Shown: piece after piece, positions 32,300 to 42,302 of the stretch
How positions within the stretch are numbered: the stretch's first letter is position 1
Layout: every line of letters starts with the position of its first letter
Assembly: GCA_031216915.1 (NCBI GenBank)
Contig: CM062291.1
Location: 32,678,484 to 32,742,483, forward strand
Reading direction: 5' to 3'
Length of the DNA: 64,000 bases
DNA from: Pictodentalium vernedei
Lineage: Eukaryota > Mollusca > Scaphopoda > Dentaliida > Dentaliidae
Notes under the pieces: model-generated
Seen by the model: the letters and a program-made list of their open reading frames with translations, nothing else
What the model was told of the DNA's origin: nothing
Databases searched by the model: none
Position numbers and translations under genes: made by a program

Positions 32300-32703
32300 T
32301 GGGGAGCGGTGGCGTTGTGGTAACCGGTTCTCGTCAGATCACTGAAGTTAAGCAACATCGAGCCCGGTTAATCCTCAGATGGGTGACCGTCTGAGCGATT
32401 GATTCGGACTCCCGCATTGTGTCCCTGGACAAGGCACTTAACCCCAATTGTCCACATGGGGGCATGATGACGCTGTGTACTAAGGCGTACTGCACGTCAA
32501 TGGTGCGCATGTCTTCAACCAATCTAACCCTGCCTGTGCTGCAGTGCAGTGTTACGATGTTGGGGAGCTGTCAGCTGCTCGTCGTTGCTCGGTGGTTCTC
32601 TCCGGGTACTCCAGTTTCCTCCACCCATAGAACTGTCACGGTCATGATTAGCCATTGTGCATAAGTATGTGACCTTAAACATCAATAAATAAATATAAAT
32701 AAA
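32300..32703 (+). mobile_element. SINE with composite 5S rRNA-like head
   Basis: Starts GGGGAGCGGTGGCGTTGTGG, like the tRNA-type heads of its relatives, but then runs into a 5S rRNA-like stretch (32327-32400). It continues with the common body (AAGGCACTTAACCCCAATTG, TAAGGCGTACTGCACGTC, TCTTCAACC) and the AATAAATAAATA tail. The flanks TCTATAGTTTTG (32288) and TCTATTGTTTGT (32704) look like an aged target duplication. Confidence 0.85.
32327..32400 (+). pseudogene. 5S rRNA-like promoter segment inside SINE
   Basis: TTCTCGTCAGATCACTGAAG, then TTAAGCAACATCGAGCCCGG, then ATGGGTGACCGTCTGAG match the centre of eukaryotic 5S rRNA, including box A (AAGTTAAGCAACATCG), the intermediate element and box C (GATGGGTGACCG). 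It lacks both 5S ends, so it is an internal Pol III promoter type 1 reused by the SINE and not a 5S gene. Confidence 0.85.
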
Positions 32704-33079
32704 TCTATTGTTTGTCATTTGAGAGGTTTATTGCAACTAAAATACTTAAAAGAGCCAAGTAATAGTAAATTAAAACATTGCACTTTGAATGCAACAAGGT
32801 GCTGGTACTTGTTGCATTCAAAGGATGCTACATGGTTAATTTGTTCTCATATACAATCAAATTCCATTCGGCACTAAAATACTTCATTTGGAACCCAAAA
32901 CTTCATTTGGAATCGAAGAAAAATTCCATTTTGCTCCAAAAACTTTTGGGCCAGCATAAACACTTATATTTTGTAATGCAGAGTGGAATGTCGTATAAAA
33001 TAAAATCATTAAAAAAATTTATGTCAATTTGACAGTTTATAGACATTCAAGTGTTGCACGTCAATGGATATAAACTGAT
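32704..33079. other. Non-coding, with a small foldback
   Basis: 32776-32826 has the inverted pair TTGCACTTTGAATGCAACAAG / CTTGTTGCATTCAAAGGATG. Otherwise nothing seen. Confidence 0.5.
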
Positions 33080-33091
33080 GTTTGGTATTTA

Positions 33092-33438
33092 TATTTATTC
33101 ATTTATTGGTGTTTAAAGTCATATATTTCTGCACAATGACCATGACAGTTTTACGTGTGGAGGTAGCCAGAGTACCCAGAGAGAACCATCAAGCAACGTC
33201 GAGCAACTGTCTGCTCCCAACATACTAACTCCACACAAGCAGGGTTAGCACTGGTTGAAGACAGGTGCACCATCGACGTGCAGTATGCCTTAGTACACAA
33301 CGTCACCGTGCCCCCACAAAGGCAATGGAGGTGAAGTGTCTTGCCCAAGGACACCACGCTATTGCTGCAGGAGGGATTCGAACTGAGGACCTCTCGGCTT
33401 GAAGCCTGCACCTCTATCTACTGAGCCGCCGCACCCCC
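33092..33438 (-). mobile_element. Full-length tRNA-derived SINE with 12-bp target duplication
   Basis: GTTTGGTATTTA at 33080-33091 and 33439-33450. The head GGGGTGCGGCGGCTCAGTAG and box B GGTCCTCAGTTCGAATCC are well kept, suggesting a rather young copy. Confidence 0.9.
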
Positions 33439-33450
33439 GTTTGGTATTTA

Positions 33451-33784
33451 GTTGTTATATTTTGACTGCTTGGTTGATTGGCCAGTCTGTGCAGCACTTA
33501 TGGTGGATTAATGATATTCACTCCCATTTGAGTTACAATGAGTCATCTTTAATTGACTCGCTCTGCCTTGTCTGAAGTATTGGTGTGGTGTTAGTCTAGT
33601 AGCAAAAAAGCTGGCACCCACATGGCAGATGAGTTTTTTTTTATAAGCGAGAGCTCGGTGAAAAATTTCTGGAGTTGAAAGAGGAGTACAACATGCACAA
33701 TTTACAGGTGTACAAGGCACAACAAAAATATATAAAGCGTGGCCTGAAACGGGCATAGCTAGAAATGGCTACAACAAAAACCTA
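33451..33784. other. Non-coding, nothing distinct
   Basis: No gene or clear repeat seen. Confidence 0.4.
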
Positions 33785-34005
33785 TAACACTTTACCTAAC
33801 GAATCGGCTGCATCCACCCACGTAATATGCAAATTCAGCAGTTGAAAAAATATTATTTTTCCAAAAATTTCAACAAAACCATATCATGTGATCTCTTGTT
33901 GAAACGACGCCAATGAGGGGTCACATGATATGGTTTTGTTTAAATTTTTTGAAAAAATGATATTTAAAATAATAAATTTTGATATCGTCTGTGTTGGGTA
34001 AAGGG
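33785..34005. mobile_element. TTAA MITE family B, inverted orientation
   Basis: AACACTTTACCTAACGAATCG start (worn) and GTGTTGGGTAAAGGG end with TTAA 34006-34009. One arm's core is damaged (GAAACGACGCCAATGAGGGG). Confidence 0.8.
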
Positions 34006-34009
34006 TTAA

Positions 34010-34417
34010 ATGTGCCCGATTTGGAAAGACCTCTGGCTATCCATGGTCTGGATAAAACCTGATGGAAGTTTATTATTGCACTGTACTGAGCCCGATCAGT
34101 CAATGCAGCATACAAAATACCAAGCAGTAAACTTGTGGCAATGTATACATACGTCAATAGTGCCCAAAACAAATAAATCAACCAAACATTTGAGTTTTTT
34201 GGTCTTCTCCTATTGCATCAAAAATTATGTTTCATTTATTTGACATTATTTTCATTATTTTTAATTGTATAGAGCAGGTCTTATATTTCATCTAAATTTG
34301 GGAGCATCCATTTGGATTCTCACAAAAATGGTTGCAAAAACGCATACCTGCTATGAGTGCCCCACGATCCCATGAGGCCATCATGGTTGTACATCTGTTA
34401 TATACTGATAACACATG
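34010..34417. other. Non-coding, nothing distinct
   Basis: No gene or clear repeat seen. Confidence 0.4.
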
Positions 34418-34421
34418 TTAA

Positions 34422-34660
34422 CCCTTTACCCAACACAGCTTTTTCATTTTTAAAACATAAACTAAATTTGATAATTTAAAAAAAAATAAACAATATTTAC
34501 CAATAAAACCTTACAAATATGGATGTCATTGGAATTGGCTCATTGAGCCAGTTCCAATGAGACAGCCATATTTGTACAATTCTATTGACAAAGTGTCAGG
34601 ATATTTCAGGCCATGTTAGCCTTGTATTTGTAAATTGCTGCCTCTAGGTTAGTCAAAGGG
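34422..34660. mobile_element. TTAA MITE family C, intact
   Basis: TTAA 34418-34421 and 34661-34664. CCCTTTACCCAACACAGC ... GTCAAAGGG. Core GGAATTGGCTCATTGAGCCAGTTCC by parts: GGAATTGGCTC / GAGCCAGTTCC. Confidence 0.85.
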
Positions 34661-34664
34661 TTAA

Positions 34665-34918
34665 CCCTTTACCCAACGTAACGGCCAAAACCGGCCAGCT
34701 CTATTCTCAAAAATCGCCTATTAATTTTAATTATTTTTTTCATTTTTTGTCTCAAAAATATAGGTTATGACCCCTCATTGGAACGAGCTTGTCGAGCCCG
34801 TTCCCAAGAGGGGTCATAACCTCTGTTTTTGAGACAAAAAATGGAAAAAAATAGTTATTCAAGAATTTTTTTTGCAAGTGTCGTCTGCTTTTCATCTTAG
34901 GTGAAGGGTTAAAGCAAA
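34665..34918. mobile_element. TTAA MITE family A, back to back with family C
   Basis: Begins immediately after TTAA 34661-34664, which is also the right border of the family C copy. Ends GGTGAAGGG before TTAA 34919-34922. Confidence 0.88.
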
Positions 34919-34922
34919 TCAA

Positions 34923-35431
34923 CTCTTTTCACGCAAATCCTAGCAAAGGTGAAGGGAGAATCTACATGGATTCTCGCTGCTTTTGTTGCATGAATCGTTG
35001 AGTGACTCAATTCATGGATTCTTGTCAAAATATAAGCCATGATAGAAAGTGAAACGTCGTATTAAATAACAGCCACCTTCCGACAAGGCAGTGCAAGCTA
35101 ATTAGAGATAACTCCATACATCTCAATGTAAATGGATATCCCTAATCTACCGTAAGCACTATGCTGACTTGCTATTTAACCAATCAGTAGCGTATTTATC
35201 AAACACCTGTCAAACGAGTCATTAAACGAAAGGGTTATCAACTTACATGTAACAGTCTCTTATCACCTAATTTACTGAGACAATTATGTTTTCAACAGAA
35301 AGGCCGACTAGTCGATTTTGAATCGATTACTCCCATCGACTAGGCGACTTTGAAAAATAGGTAATCGTTTCAACACTAATTTTGAGAAGGGATCGAGCAT
35401 TGTCTATGGTGAACTAAAACCGATGAATGAC
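34923..35431. other. Non-coding, nothing distinct
   Basis: Contains short imperfect repeats around 35300-35360 (CGACTAG words). No gene seen. Confidence 0.4.
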
Positions 35432-35441
35432 ATCAACCATT

Positions 35442-35576
35442 TATTTATTTATTGGTGTTTAAGGTCACATACTTATGCACAATGGCTAATCATGACCCTA
35501 ACAGTTTTACGGGTGGAGGAAGCCAGAGTATCCAGATAGAACCACCGAGCAACTGTCAGCTCCTCAAATTCTAAAT
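35442..35576 (-). mobile_element. 5'-truncated SINE with 10-bp target duplication
   Basis: ATCAACCATT at 35432-35441 and 35577-35586. Only the last 135 bp of the SINE are present, with the (AATA)n tail at the left. Confidence 0.88.
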
Positions 35577-35603
35577 ATCAACCATTCACAGCTAGCTAGT
35601 GCA

Positions 35604-35652
35604 GTAGAGCCCACTTAATTGGATATCTCTTAACTGAATAACCTTGTTAATG
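35604..35652. mobile_element. mariner-type MITE end fragment
   Basis: CAGTAGAGCCCACTTAATTG and CTTAACTGAATAACC match the end of the element at 17072-17499. Confidence 0.7.
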
Positions 35653-35653
35653 T

Positions 35654-36235
35654 TACCCCTTTACTCAATGCACACGATATTAAAATTTATTATATTAAAT
35701 ATTACTTTTTCAAATGTTTCCAAAAATTTCAACAAAACCTTATTATTTGACCTCTCAATTTATTTATTAGTGTTTCTATCATTCACATACTTATGCACAA
35801 TGGCTTATCGTGACCGTGACAGTTTTACGGGTGGAGGAAGCCGGAGTACCCAGAGAGAACCACCGAGCAACTGTCAGCTCCTCAACATTCTAACTCTGTT
35901 CAAGCTCTGCTCAAGCAGGGTTACGGCGGTTGAAGACATGTGCACCATCAATGTGCAGTACGCCTTAGTACACAGCGTCATCGTGCCCCCATGTAGGCAA
36001 CCGGGATAAAGTGCCTTGCCCAAGGACACAACGCGGGTTGTCCCGGATGGGGATCAAACTCGGGACCTCTAGCATAGAAGTCCAACAGTCTACCACTGAG
36101 CCACCGTGCTCCCGACCTCTCAATGGGATAAGCTCAATGAGCTCATTCCAATGAGGGAGTCACTTTGTTGAATGTTTTGTAAAAAAAAAAAAGATTTCAG
36201 CTACTCAATTTGTATATTGTGCAGGTGGATCTGGT
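35654..36235. mobile_element. TTAA MITE family B split by a SINE
   Basis: Left half 35654-35759 (CCCCTTTACTCAATGCACACG ... GACCTCTCAAT) and right half 36114-36235 (GACCTCTCAATGGGATAAGC ... GTGCAGGTGGAT), with a SINE between. Confidence 0.82.
35760..36113 (-). mobile_element. Full-length tRNA-derived SINE with perfect 11-bp target duplication
   Basis: GACCTCTCAAT at 35749-35759 and 36114-36124. The head GGGAGCACGGTGGCTCAGTG carries a box A-like word, and AGGTCCCGAGTTTGATCC is box B. The body and (AATA)n tail are complete. It was inserted into a family B MITE and so is younger than it. Confidence 0.92.
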
Positions 36236-36464
36236 CGATTTGTTAATTGCATATAATTTCTCTGAACACCAAATCATTCATCACACTCTCAGGACAAATT
36301 TGACTTGTTACCGGTAACTGCACACAGGATTTTGAGTAAATACTAGTTAATTGAAGAAAAAGTCTTGACATCTATCAAAGAATTACTATGACAACTGCCA
36401 AATCTCTTATGTTCACAGACCTATTTGGTTTTTGGTATAAAATATAGACATTTACATGTAAATC
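36236..36464. other. Non-coding, nothing distinct
   Basis: No gene or clear repeat seen. Confidence 0.4.
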
Positions 36465-36468
36465 TTAA

Positions 36469-37378
36469 CCTGCTGAGTATTTTCAAGATATTTTTTATCA
36501 AATCTAGTCATGGCTGCGTCAAAGCAGCCATGACCAGATTTGATGAAAAATCCATATAAATATAACTCAAGAAACCATTGGTGAAAATCCATAAAATTTA
36601 CAAGGTGGTAATTTTATTAAATGTGCCCAAATTATACTTATTTCAGTCGCAAATAAACCAGGGTCTGCAAAGTACCGTCAGTTCCACTGTTGTCGGTACC
36701 ACTACCGTACTGGGATTCAGAACCGAGAACCGGGTCGGTACCGGTATTGAGAATGGCACATCTAATATTCCGATAGTGTAAGTGGAAAGTAGATTGAAGT
36801 TGATTCGTGTAAACTCCAATCAATGAATGCGTGTTATTTAGGTTGACAAAGTCACAGTCACATGTTGTGTCTGATTCTGGTAGTATTTACCATTTTTTGA
36901 ACTGGCAAATTTTTATTACCAATTTAAATTTAAAAGCAGAAAAAATGTATTTTCAATTTGTTGTTTGCAGCAATTTTCATCAATGTCTGCAACCCCACGT
37001 GTTCAAACTTGGAATCAATGGGCACCCTAATAGTAAGACACAGTAATAATTTGAAGTAGACTATATAGACTTCACCTCTCCGACATTCTATAGTCCGTTT
37101 TCAACAAATGGGTGGCAGGACTCTTGTCTTTGAAGTTCCAATGTTATGGAAACATTCAATTAACTCTTTACTGAGCATGTAGATTCTGTCATGTTACTCG
37201 TGTATCATATTCACATATAATAACTACGAGTACCGGAACCGTCGGTTCTGAAGGAAGGGAATCAGTACAGATTAAAAGGCTGAGTACCGCCGGTATCGAT
37301 ATCGGTTCCAGTACCGAGTGTAAACCCCGAGATAAACCCTTCCTGGACGGGAATATCCACCAGCAGCATGCAGCATAG
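36469..37378. mobile_element. TTAA MITE family 2 split by a hAT element
   Basis: After TTAA (36465-36468): CTGCTGAGTATTTTCAAG. It includes an internal palindrome (AAATCTAGTCATGGCTGCGT / CAGCCATGACCAGATTTGAT) and ends GGGAATATCCACCAGCAGC. The hAT insertion interrupts it at 36659-37329. Confidence 0.82.
36659..37329. mobile_element. hAT-type element, 671 bp
   Basis: 8-bp target duplication AAATAAAC (36651-36658) / AGATAAAC (37330-37337), one mismatch. Ends CAGGGTCTGCAAAGTACCG and CGGGGTTTACACTCGGTAC (right end, reverse complement). Subterminal regions are full of GGTACCGGTA/GTACCG words, likely transposase-binding repeats. No transposase frame. Confidence 0.85.
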
Positions 37379-37572
37379 TAAAATAAGATATGGCCACACA
37401 AAGTAGATCTTCTGTTTCTCAGGCCATTATTTGTGAAATTGCATGCGGGCGGGCGTTTTTTTATTTTATTTTTTATTTCAGTAATTATTTCTTTGCCATC
37501 AAAAGTTCATGTTCTTGGTTCAAGTTTTAGGCCTCATAATCAACAGAATAGCATTGGTGGTGGCGTATTTCA

Positions 37573-37635
37573 TCCCTTGAGAGCAAGAAGGCTTTGCAAT
37601 GCTAAAGCATTGCAAGCCTTCTTGCACTCAAGGGA
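37573..37635. repeat. Perfect-arm hairpin
   Basis: TCCCTTGAGAGCAAGAAGGC ... GCAATGCTAAAGCATTGC centre ... GCCTTCTTGCACTCAAGGGA. It belongs to a loose foldback group with 32776 and 57307 (CCCTTGA / TCAAGGG ends). Confidence 0.85.
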
Positions 37636-37799
37636 CAAATTCATCAATTTTTTTAACTTGGGTAAAATATCAGACATAAACCATTTAATTTTAATTTTTT
37701 TTAAGTTTAAATTGGTTATAAAAAGAGAGCATGCGGCAGCCAAAAGGATCATGCGGGAGGGCTTGAGAAACAGATTTATTATTTTTTAGGCCTATATTA

Positions 37800-37935
37800 G
37801 ACTAAATGCTCAGTTTATCTCCAGAATACAGGAAAATCATCAAATTCTTATTAACTGAACATTCCTGTTAATTGAATGCTTATTTTTCACTGCCCAAGTG
37901 GCTGGCTATTCACTTAAACAGGGTTCCACTGTATT
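37800..37935 (-). mobile_element. mariner-type MITE fragment
   Basis: The reverse complement begins ACAGTGGAACCCTGTTTAAG and contains TTCAATTAACAGGAA and CTGTATTCTGGAGATAAACT, matching 17072-17210. Confidence 0.75.
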
Positions 37936-38029
37936 GGTATTTGAGTCTTTACAACCATAAAATGTATGGTGTAGTCTGTTTTATAAAATTTAAGATGATG
38001 AAATCTGCTTTCAAGTCATATTTACACTA

Positions 38030-38680
38030 ACCTTGCAAAAAAAATGGAACTGACACACCTCGCGATCTACAACTTCTGAAACATTGAAAAGAATCTGTCT
38101 AGTGGATCTGAAGAAGAATAATATTCCTCATGTTGCGCTATTTGAAAAAGAAGAATATTCCTCATGTTGCATAAGTTAAAATTCATGCAAATATGAACCA
38201 AGGGACTTGATTTCAATACATTTTAATCTGACCATCCCCCACCAAGGATGCCAAAAAACCAAATATCAAGAGATTATGACACGTGGATCTAAAGAAGATT
38301 TTAAAGAATTTACCCCATATTTCACTCCAGAAATTAAATTTGGGTACCCAAAAATGAACCCAGAGATTTGAATTGAATGAACTTGGATCCCCACCACCCC
38401 CCTCCCTCCTCCCCCCAAGGATCATGCTGTATACCAAACATGAAGATTCTGACCAGTGGATCTGAAGAAAATTTTATAGAATATTCTTCATGTTCCACTA
38501 AGCTAAAATTCAAGCTCCCACAAGAAGTCCAAATTTGGACCCGGGAACTTGATTTGAACAAACTGAACCTCTCCCCACCCCCCACCCCCCAAGGATGCAG
38601 TATACCAAATATCAAGATCCTGTCTGGTGGATCTCAAGAAGATTTTCAAAGAATATTTCTCATATTGCATTAAGCATAGA
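38030..38680. repeat. ~173-bp degenerate tandem repeat
   Basis: GATCTGAAGAAG-type words at 38107, 38286, 38459 and 38629, each followed by AATATTCYTCATGTT and a CCCCACC-rich part ending CAAGGATG. Confidence 0.82.
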
Positions 38681-39750
38681 AAGCATACTGTTGTGTCACC
38701 TAACATTGCGCACTGAAGTACCTCCGATGTTTCCAGTCTAGAAAATCACTGTACGATGGCCCAGAACGTACCATCACCGGCCACAAAATGTTAGTCTATA
38801 TTCAGTTAGTTATCACAAATCCATTGTGCAACTTTTTAGTGATGGGCTGATGATCGGTAATGACAATCGGAAGCTGCCGATTTCGGGCAATCGGAAGTCC
38901 TTGTCAAACATCGGTAGTGCTGATTGCTGGAGTCAAAAATCGAAATAACGCTTGTCTGCTCGTCGCCGACAAGTAATTTCTATCCGTGACAGCCAGAAAT
39001 TAAAATTGTTTGTCCCGGGCGACAAGTGTTTGTTGACAGAAGACCACAAATATCGCGTGCGCAATGTTAGGTCATGCACAATCTTAGGTCACTCGACTGT
39101 AGCACTTGAATTGAAACTTGGGCTCTCATAATTAATAATATATAATAATAATAGTACAGACTACAGTGTGGAAGCTTTCTGAAAATTAAATAATAGTACA
39201 GGGTGTAAAGTTATGAACCAGTTTATATTCCTTTACGACTGTCTTGTGTCCTCTTTTTAGTTCTTTGTGTTATCTTTTGAGTTTGTGCAATTTTGGGGGT
39301 TCCAGACTTCACAGTTCTTTTGGGTGAATCGTTTCACCATTGCAGGACACCAGAAAAAACGTGGGCCGCTTACGAAACACGGCCAAAACTATGCCTGTGG
39401 CTCGAACCCAGACTTCCTTCTTTTCGTTGCTAACTAATTTTATATTCGAAGTCGTCTGATCTCAATTAAAGAGTGACAGACCACCTAAAATTAAAACGAT
39501 TGAACAGGCACTGGCAGACGCTCATTGATGGAATCCTCCAATACATGGGAGGTTACTCTTGGGTTTACTTGCATACAATCTAGTTGGTAGCACGACTTGG
39601 TACCTATGGTTTGCGTGCACACCGAAGGCGCGCACTGGATGAAGTGATTTGGCATATTTCAAAGAGTTGAGAAAGGACATGTATGGGCAATGACCATCGT
39701 TTTTCAGGCTCATTTTAAGAGGAACCAGTTCGTTTAAAATACACTTTACT
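38681..39750. other. Non-coding, nothing firm
   Basis: 38840-38940 has repeated ATCGG words and 39123-39152 has AATAATA runs. No gene or known repeat identified. Confidence 0.35.
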
Positions 39751-40965
39751 TAAGAACTGAATGCAATTTTTATAATCTTTATTGGAGTATGAACGTGTGG
39801 GAATGGGTACAAATTATGTATGAATCCTGAAGGGATACATACAATTTGTACCCATTCCCACACGTTCATACTCCAATAAAGATTATAAAAATTGCATTCA
39901 GTTCTTATAATTACATTCCGTAACTGTTTAAACCACTTTTTACCAAACAACAAAGCAGAAAGACGAAATAAAACATGTACGAACGAATGAGGCGAAAAAC
40001 CACCCTCACACAAAAGACAAAGCGCACAACTCTGAGTTGAGCGTTGTTTTTCGGCATTGACCCAAATTTGTCAAATTGTCGTCTTTCGCAACGAAACTTG
40101 GAATGTTCAAAACAATTTTAACGAGCTTTATGCCACAGTTGGCAAATGTCACCAAAGAAACAGCAGCGGAGTTGATCATTGCGAGAGGCACTAAAAGGTA
40201 AAAACCCGCTCAAACACCGCCCGAATTACATTCTGTCAACTGCGTTCTACCGTAAAAGCGGGTCAAAGTTCGACCAAATGTATTCATTGGAAAATTAATT
40301 ACATTTGGTCATGACGTTTTCATCCAGCTGAGCAATGGGAATTGAGTATTTGGACCCAATACGTATAACTACATTACTACAATGTAATTATTGGAGTATG
40401 AACGTGTGGGAATGGGTACAAATTATGTATGAATCCCGAAGGGATTCATACAATTTGTACCCATTCCCACACGTTCAAACTCCAATAAAGATTATAAAAA
40501 TTGCATTCAATTCTTGTAATTACATTCCGTAACTGTTTAAACTACTTTTTACCAAACAACAAAGCAGAAAGACGAAATAAAACATGTACGAACGAACGTG
40601 GCGAAAAAAAAACACCCTCACACAAAAGACAAAGCGCACAACTCTGATTTTTAATTTTCACAACTTTAGAAATGGAAACGAGTATTTTAGTAACGGGCTT
40701 TATGCCACAGTTGGAAAATGTCACCAAAGAAACAGCAGCGGAGTTGATCACTGCGAGAGGCGCTAAAAGTTAAAAACCCGCCTAAACATCACCCGAACTA
40801 CATTCTGTCAACTGCGCTCTACCGTAAATGCGGGTCGAAGTTCGACTAAATGTATTCATTGGAAAATGAATTACATTTGGTCATGACGTTTTCATCCAGC
40901 TGGCCAATGAGAATTGAGTATTCGGACCCAAAACGTATAACTACATTAACAATGTAATTATAATC
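39751..40965. repeat. Tandemly duplicated ~600-bp unit headed by a long palindrome
   Basis: Copy 1 (39751-40385) and copy 2 (40391-40965) share the palindrome, the TTACATTCCGTAACTGTTTAAA block, CGAAATAAAACATGTACGAA, the GTTGATCATTGCGAGAGG block and the end AACGTATAACTACATTA. The copy 1 palindrome has about 76-bp arms (39751-39907). Copy 2 keeps about 45-bp arms (40392-40486). Small unrelated indels separate the copies. The minus-strand peptide SAAVSLVTFxNCGIK recurs in both but is probably incidental. Confidence 0.85.
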
Positions 40966-41400
40966 TAATAGACCGGATGCTTGGAATTGTTTGCTTTTGT
41001 ACACTATCATATCGAGATAAAAAAAAAACAGAATCTTGACTGATGGTAGCTTTTGATTTGATGTTTGGATTATGATTGTTTAAAATTTTTGAAAAAGAAA
41101 AGAAATCATTAAAATCTTCTTTTGAATATCCCCAAATGGTAAACATGTCATCTAATATCTGAGATATACGAGGGGTGCTTTGCACATTTGTTCAGGGCAT
41201 TTTCCTCCCATTCTATTACGTAAGTACATGAACAATTGGGACTGAATCTTTTCACACTGTGTAACCAGGTATTTGTCCCTCGGTTTTGGTATCGTCTCAT
41301 CGGATGTAAATTATGGATAATCAGTGCCAAGTCGAGCAAATGACATATGCTTATGGAAAACAGCCAACCTTTTCTTATCATATTTTATAAGGTAGACTGC
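40966..41400 (-). pseudogene. Penelope-like reverse transcriptase fragment
   Basis: On the minus strand, ILDDMFTIWGYSKEDFNDFF then ILNNHNPNIKSKATISQDSV match the active-site region of Penelope-like reverse transcriptases (DD.F.IW ... LN..HP.IKF...S..SV.FL). APLVYLRY, which should directly precede the DD, sits in another frame just upstream, so there is a frameshift near 41155. Both ends are missing. Assignment from remembered family motifs. Confidence 0.6.
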
Positions 41401-41469
41401 GGCTGCCGGTTGAAGATATTAATTGGTCTACTACATATATGACAAACTAACTGTTTTCTTGTGTACATT

Positions 41470-41707
41470 TTTATTGGTGTTTTAACGGCTTTTGACAGCC
41501 AGGGTCACCTCATGTCGGACAGTTTTACGGTTGGCGAGCACCACCGGACAACTCTCTGTCCCACCAACGTACTAACTCTGCACAAGCAGGGTTAGCATTA
41601 ATTAATTTGTTGAAGACAAGTGCACCATCACAGTACCACTGTGCCCCCACACGGGCAGTCGGGATTAAGTGCATTGCCCAAGGACATAATCTGTTTCATA
41701 ATGCCTC
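41470..41707 (-). mobile_element. SINE, worn copy
   Basis: Minus-strand tail ATTGGTGTTTTAACGGC, body GTACTAACTCTGCACAAGCA, GCCCAAGGACATAATCTG. The head is lost. Confidence 0.78.
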
Positions 41708-41853
41708 CACACCACACCACCCCCACCCAACCCCACACCATTGTTGGTGTTTTCTCGATCTCTCCAACTCTAATAGTGAGCCATCCACTTACCCCTCGTC
41801 TTTTCATTCCATATTGTATTACTTTGGTAGTACTTAAATTACCGTGTTGTTAA

Positions 41854-42050
41854 CCCTCTGTGCTCTGATGTCAAAATACGGAAGTTTTCAGCAGCAAATT
41901 TTCTCCATAATGCAACTGAGGGTTTAAAAAATATATCTTGTTTGACAGAGCTCTGTCAAACAAGATATAATTTGTTACATTTTCCATGCTGCACGCGATT
42001 TATGGAGTCCATGACAAAAAAAAATTGAAAAACTACCAGAGTGTCAAGCG
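41854..42050. mobile_element. TTAA MITE family 3
   Basis: TTAA 41850-41853 and 42051-42054. The core TTTGACAGAGCTCTGTCAAA lies within ATATATCTTG / CAAGATATAA arms. The second copy is at 48633-48836. Confidence 0.82.
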
Positions 42051-42054
42051 TTAA

Positions 42055-42298
42055 CCCTTTACCCAACGTAACGGCCAAAACCGGCCAGCGCTATTTTCAA
42101 AAATTCTCAATTAATTTTCATTATTTTTTTCATTTTTTGTCTCAAAAACATAGGTTATGACCCTTCGTTGGAACGATCTCGACGAGCTCGTTCCAACGAG
42201 GGGTCTTAACCTATGTTTTTGAGACAAAAAATGAAAAAAATTAGTTATTCAAGAATTTTTTTTGCAAGTGTCGTCTGCTTTTCATGTTAGGTAAAGGG
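42055..42298. mobile_element. TTAA MITE family A, back to back with family 3
   Basis: Shares TTAA 42051-42054 with its neighbour; right TTAA 42299-42302. Complete palindrome with two mismatches. Confidence 0.9.
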
Positions 42299-42302
42299 TT
42301 AA

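Noticed and set aside
32327-32400. A functional 5S rRNA gene
   Set aside because: The 5' and 3' thirds of 5S are missing and it is joined to a SINE body.
33340-33438. SINE heads as tRNA genes
   Set aside because: Box A and box B words are present, but no cloverleaf can be drawn, and the sequence continues into the SINE body with a target duplication.
40006-40191. Helitron end
   Set aside because: The large palindrome is too long for a Helitron terminal hairpin, and no CTRR end or TC start was seen.
39750-40751. Minus-strand open frames (SAAVSLVTF...) in both duplicate units as genes
   Set aside because: Each is short, has different ends in the two copies and runs into the duplicated non-coding part.
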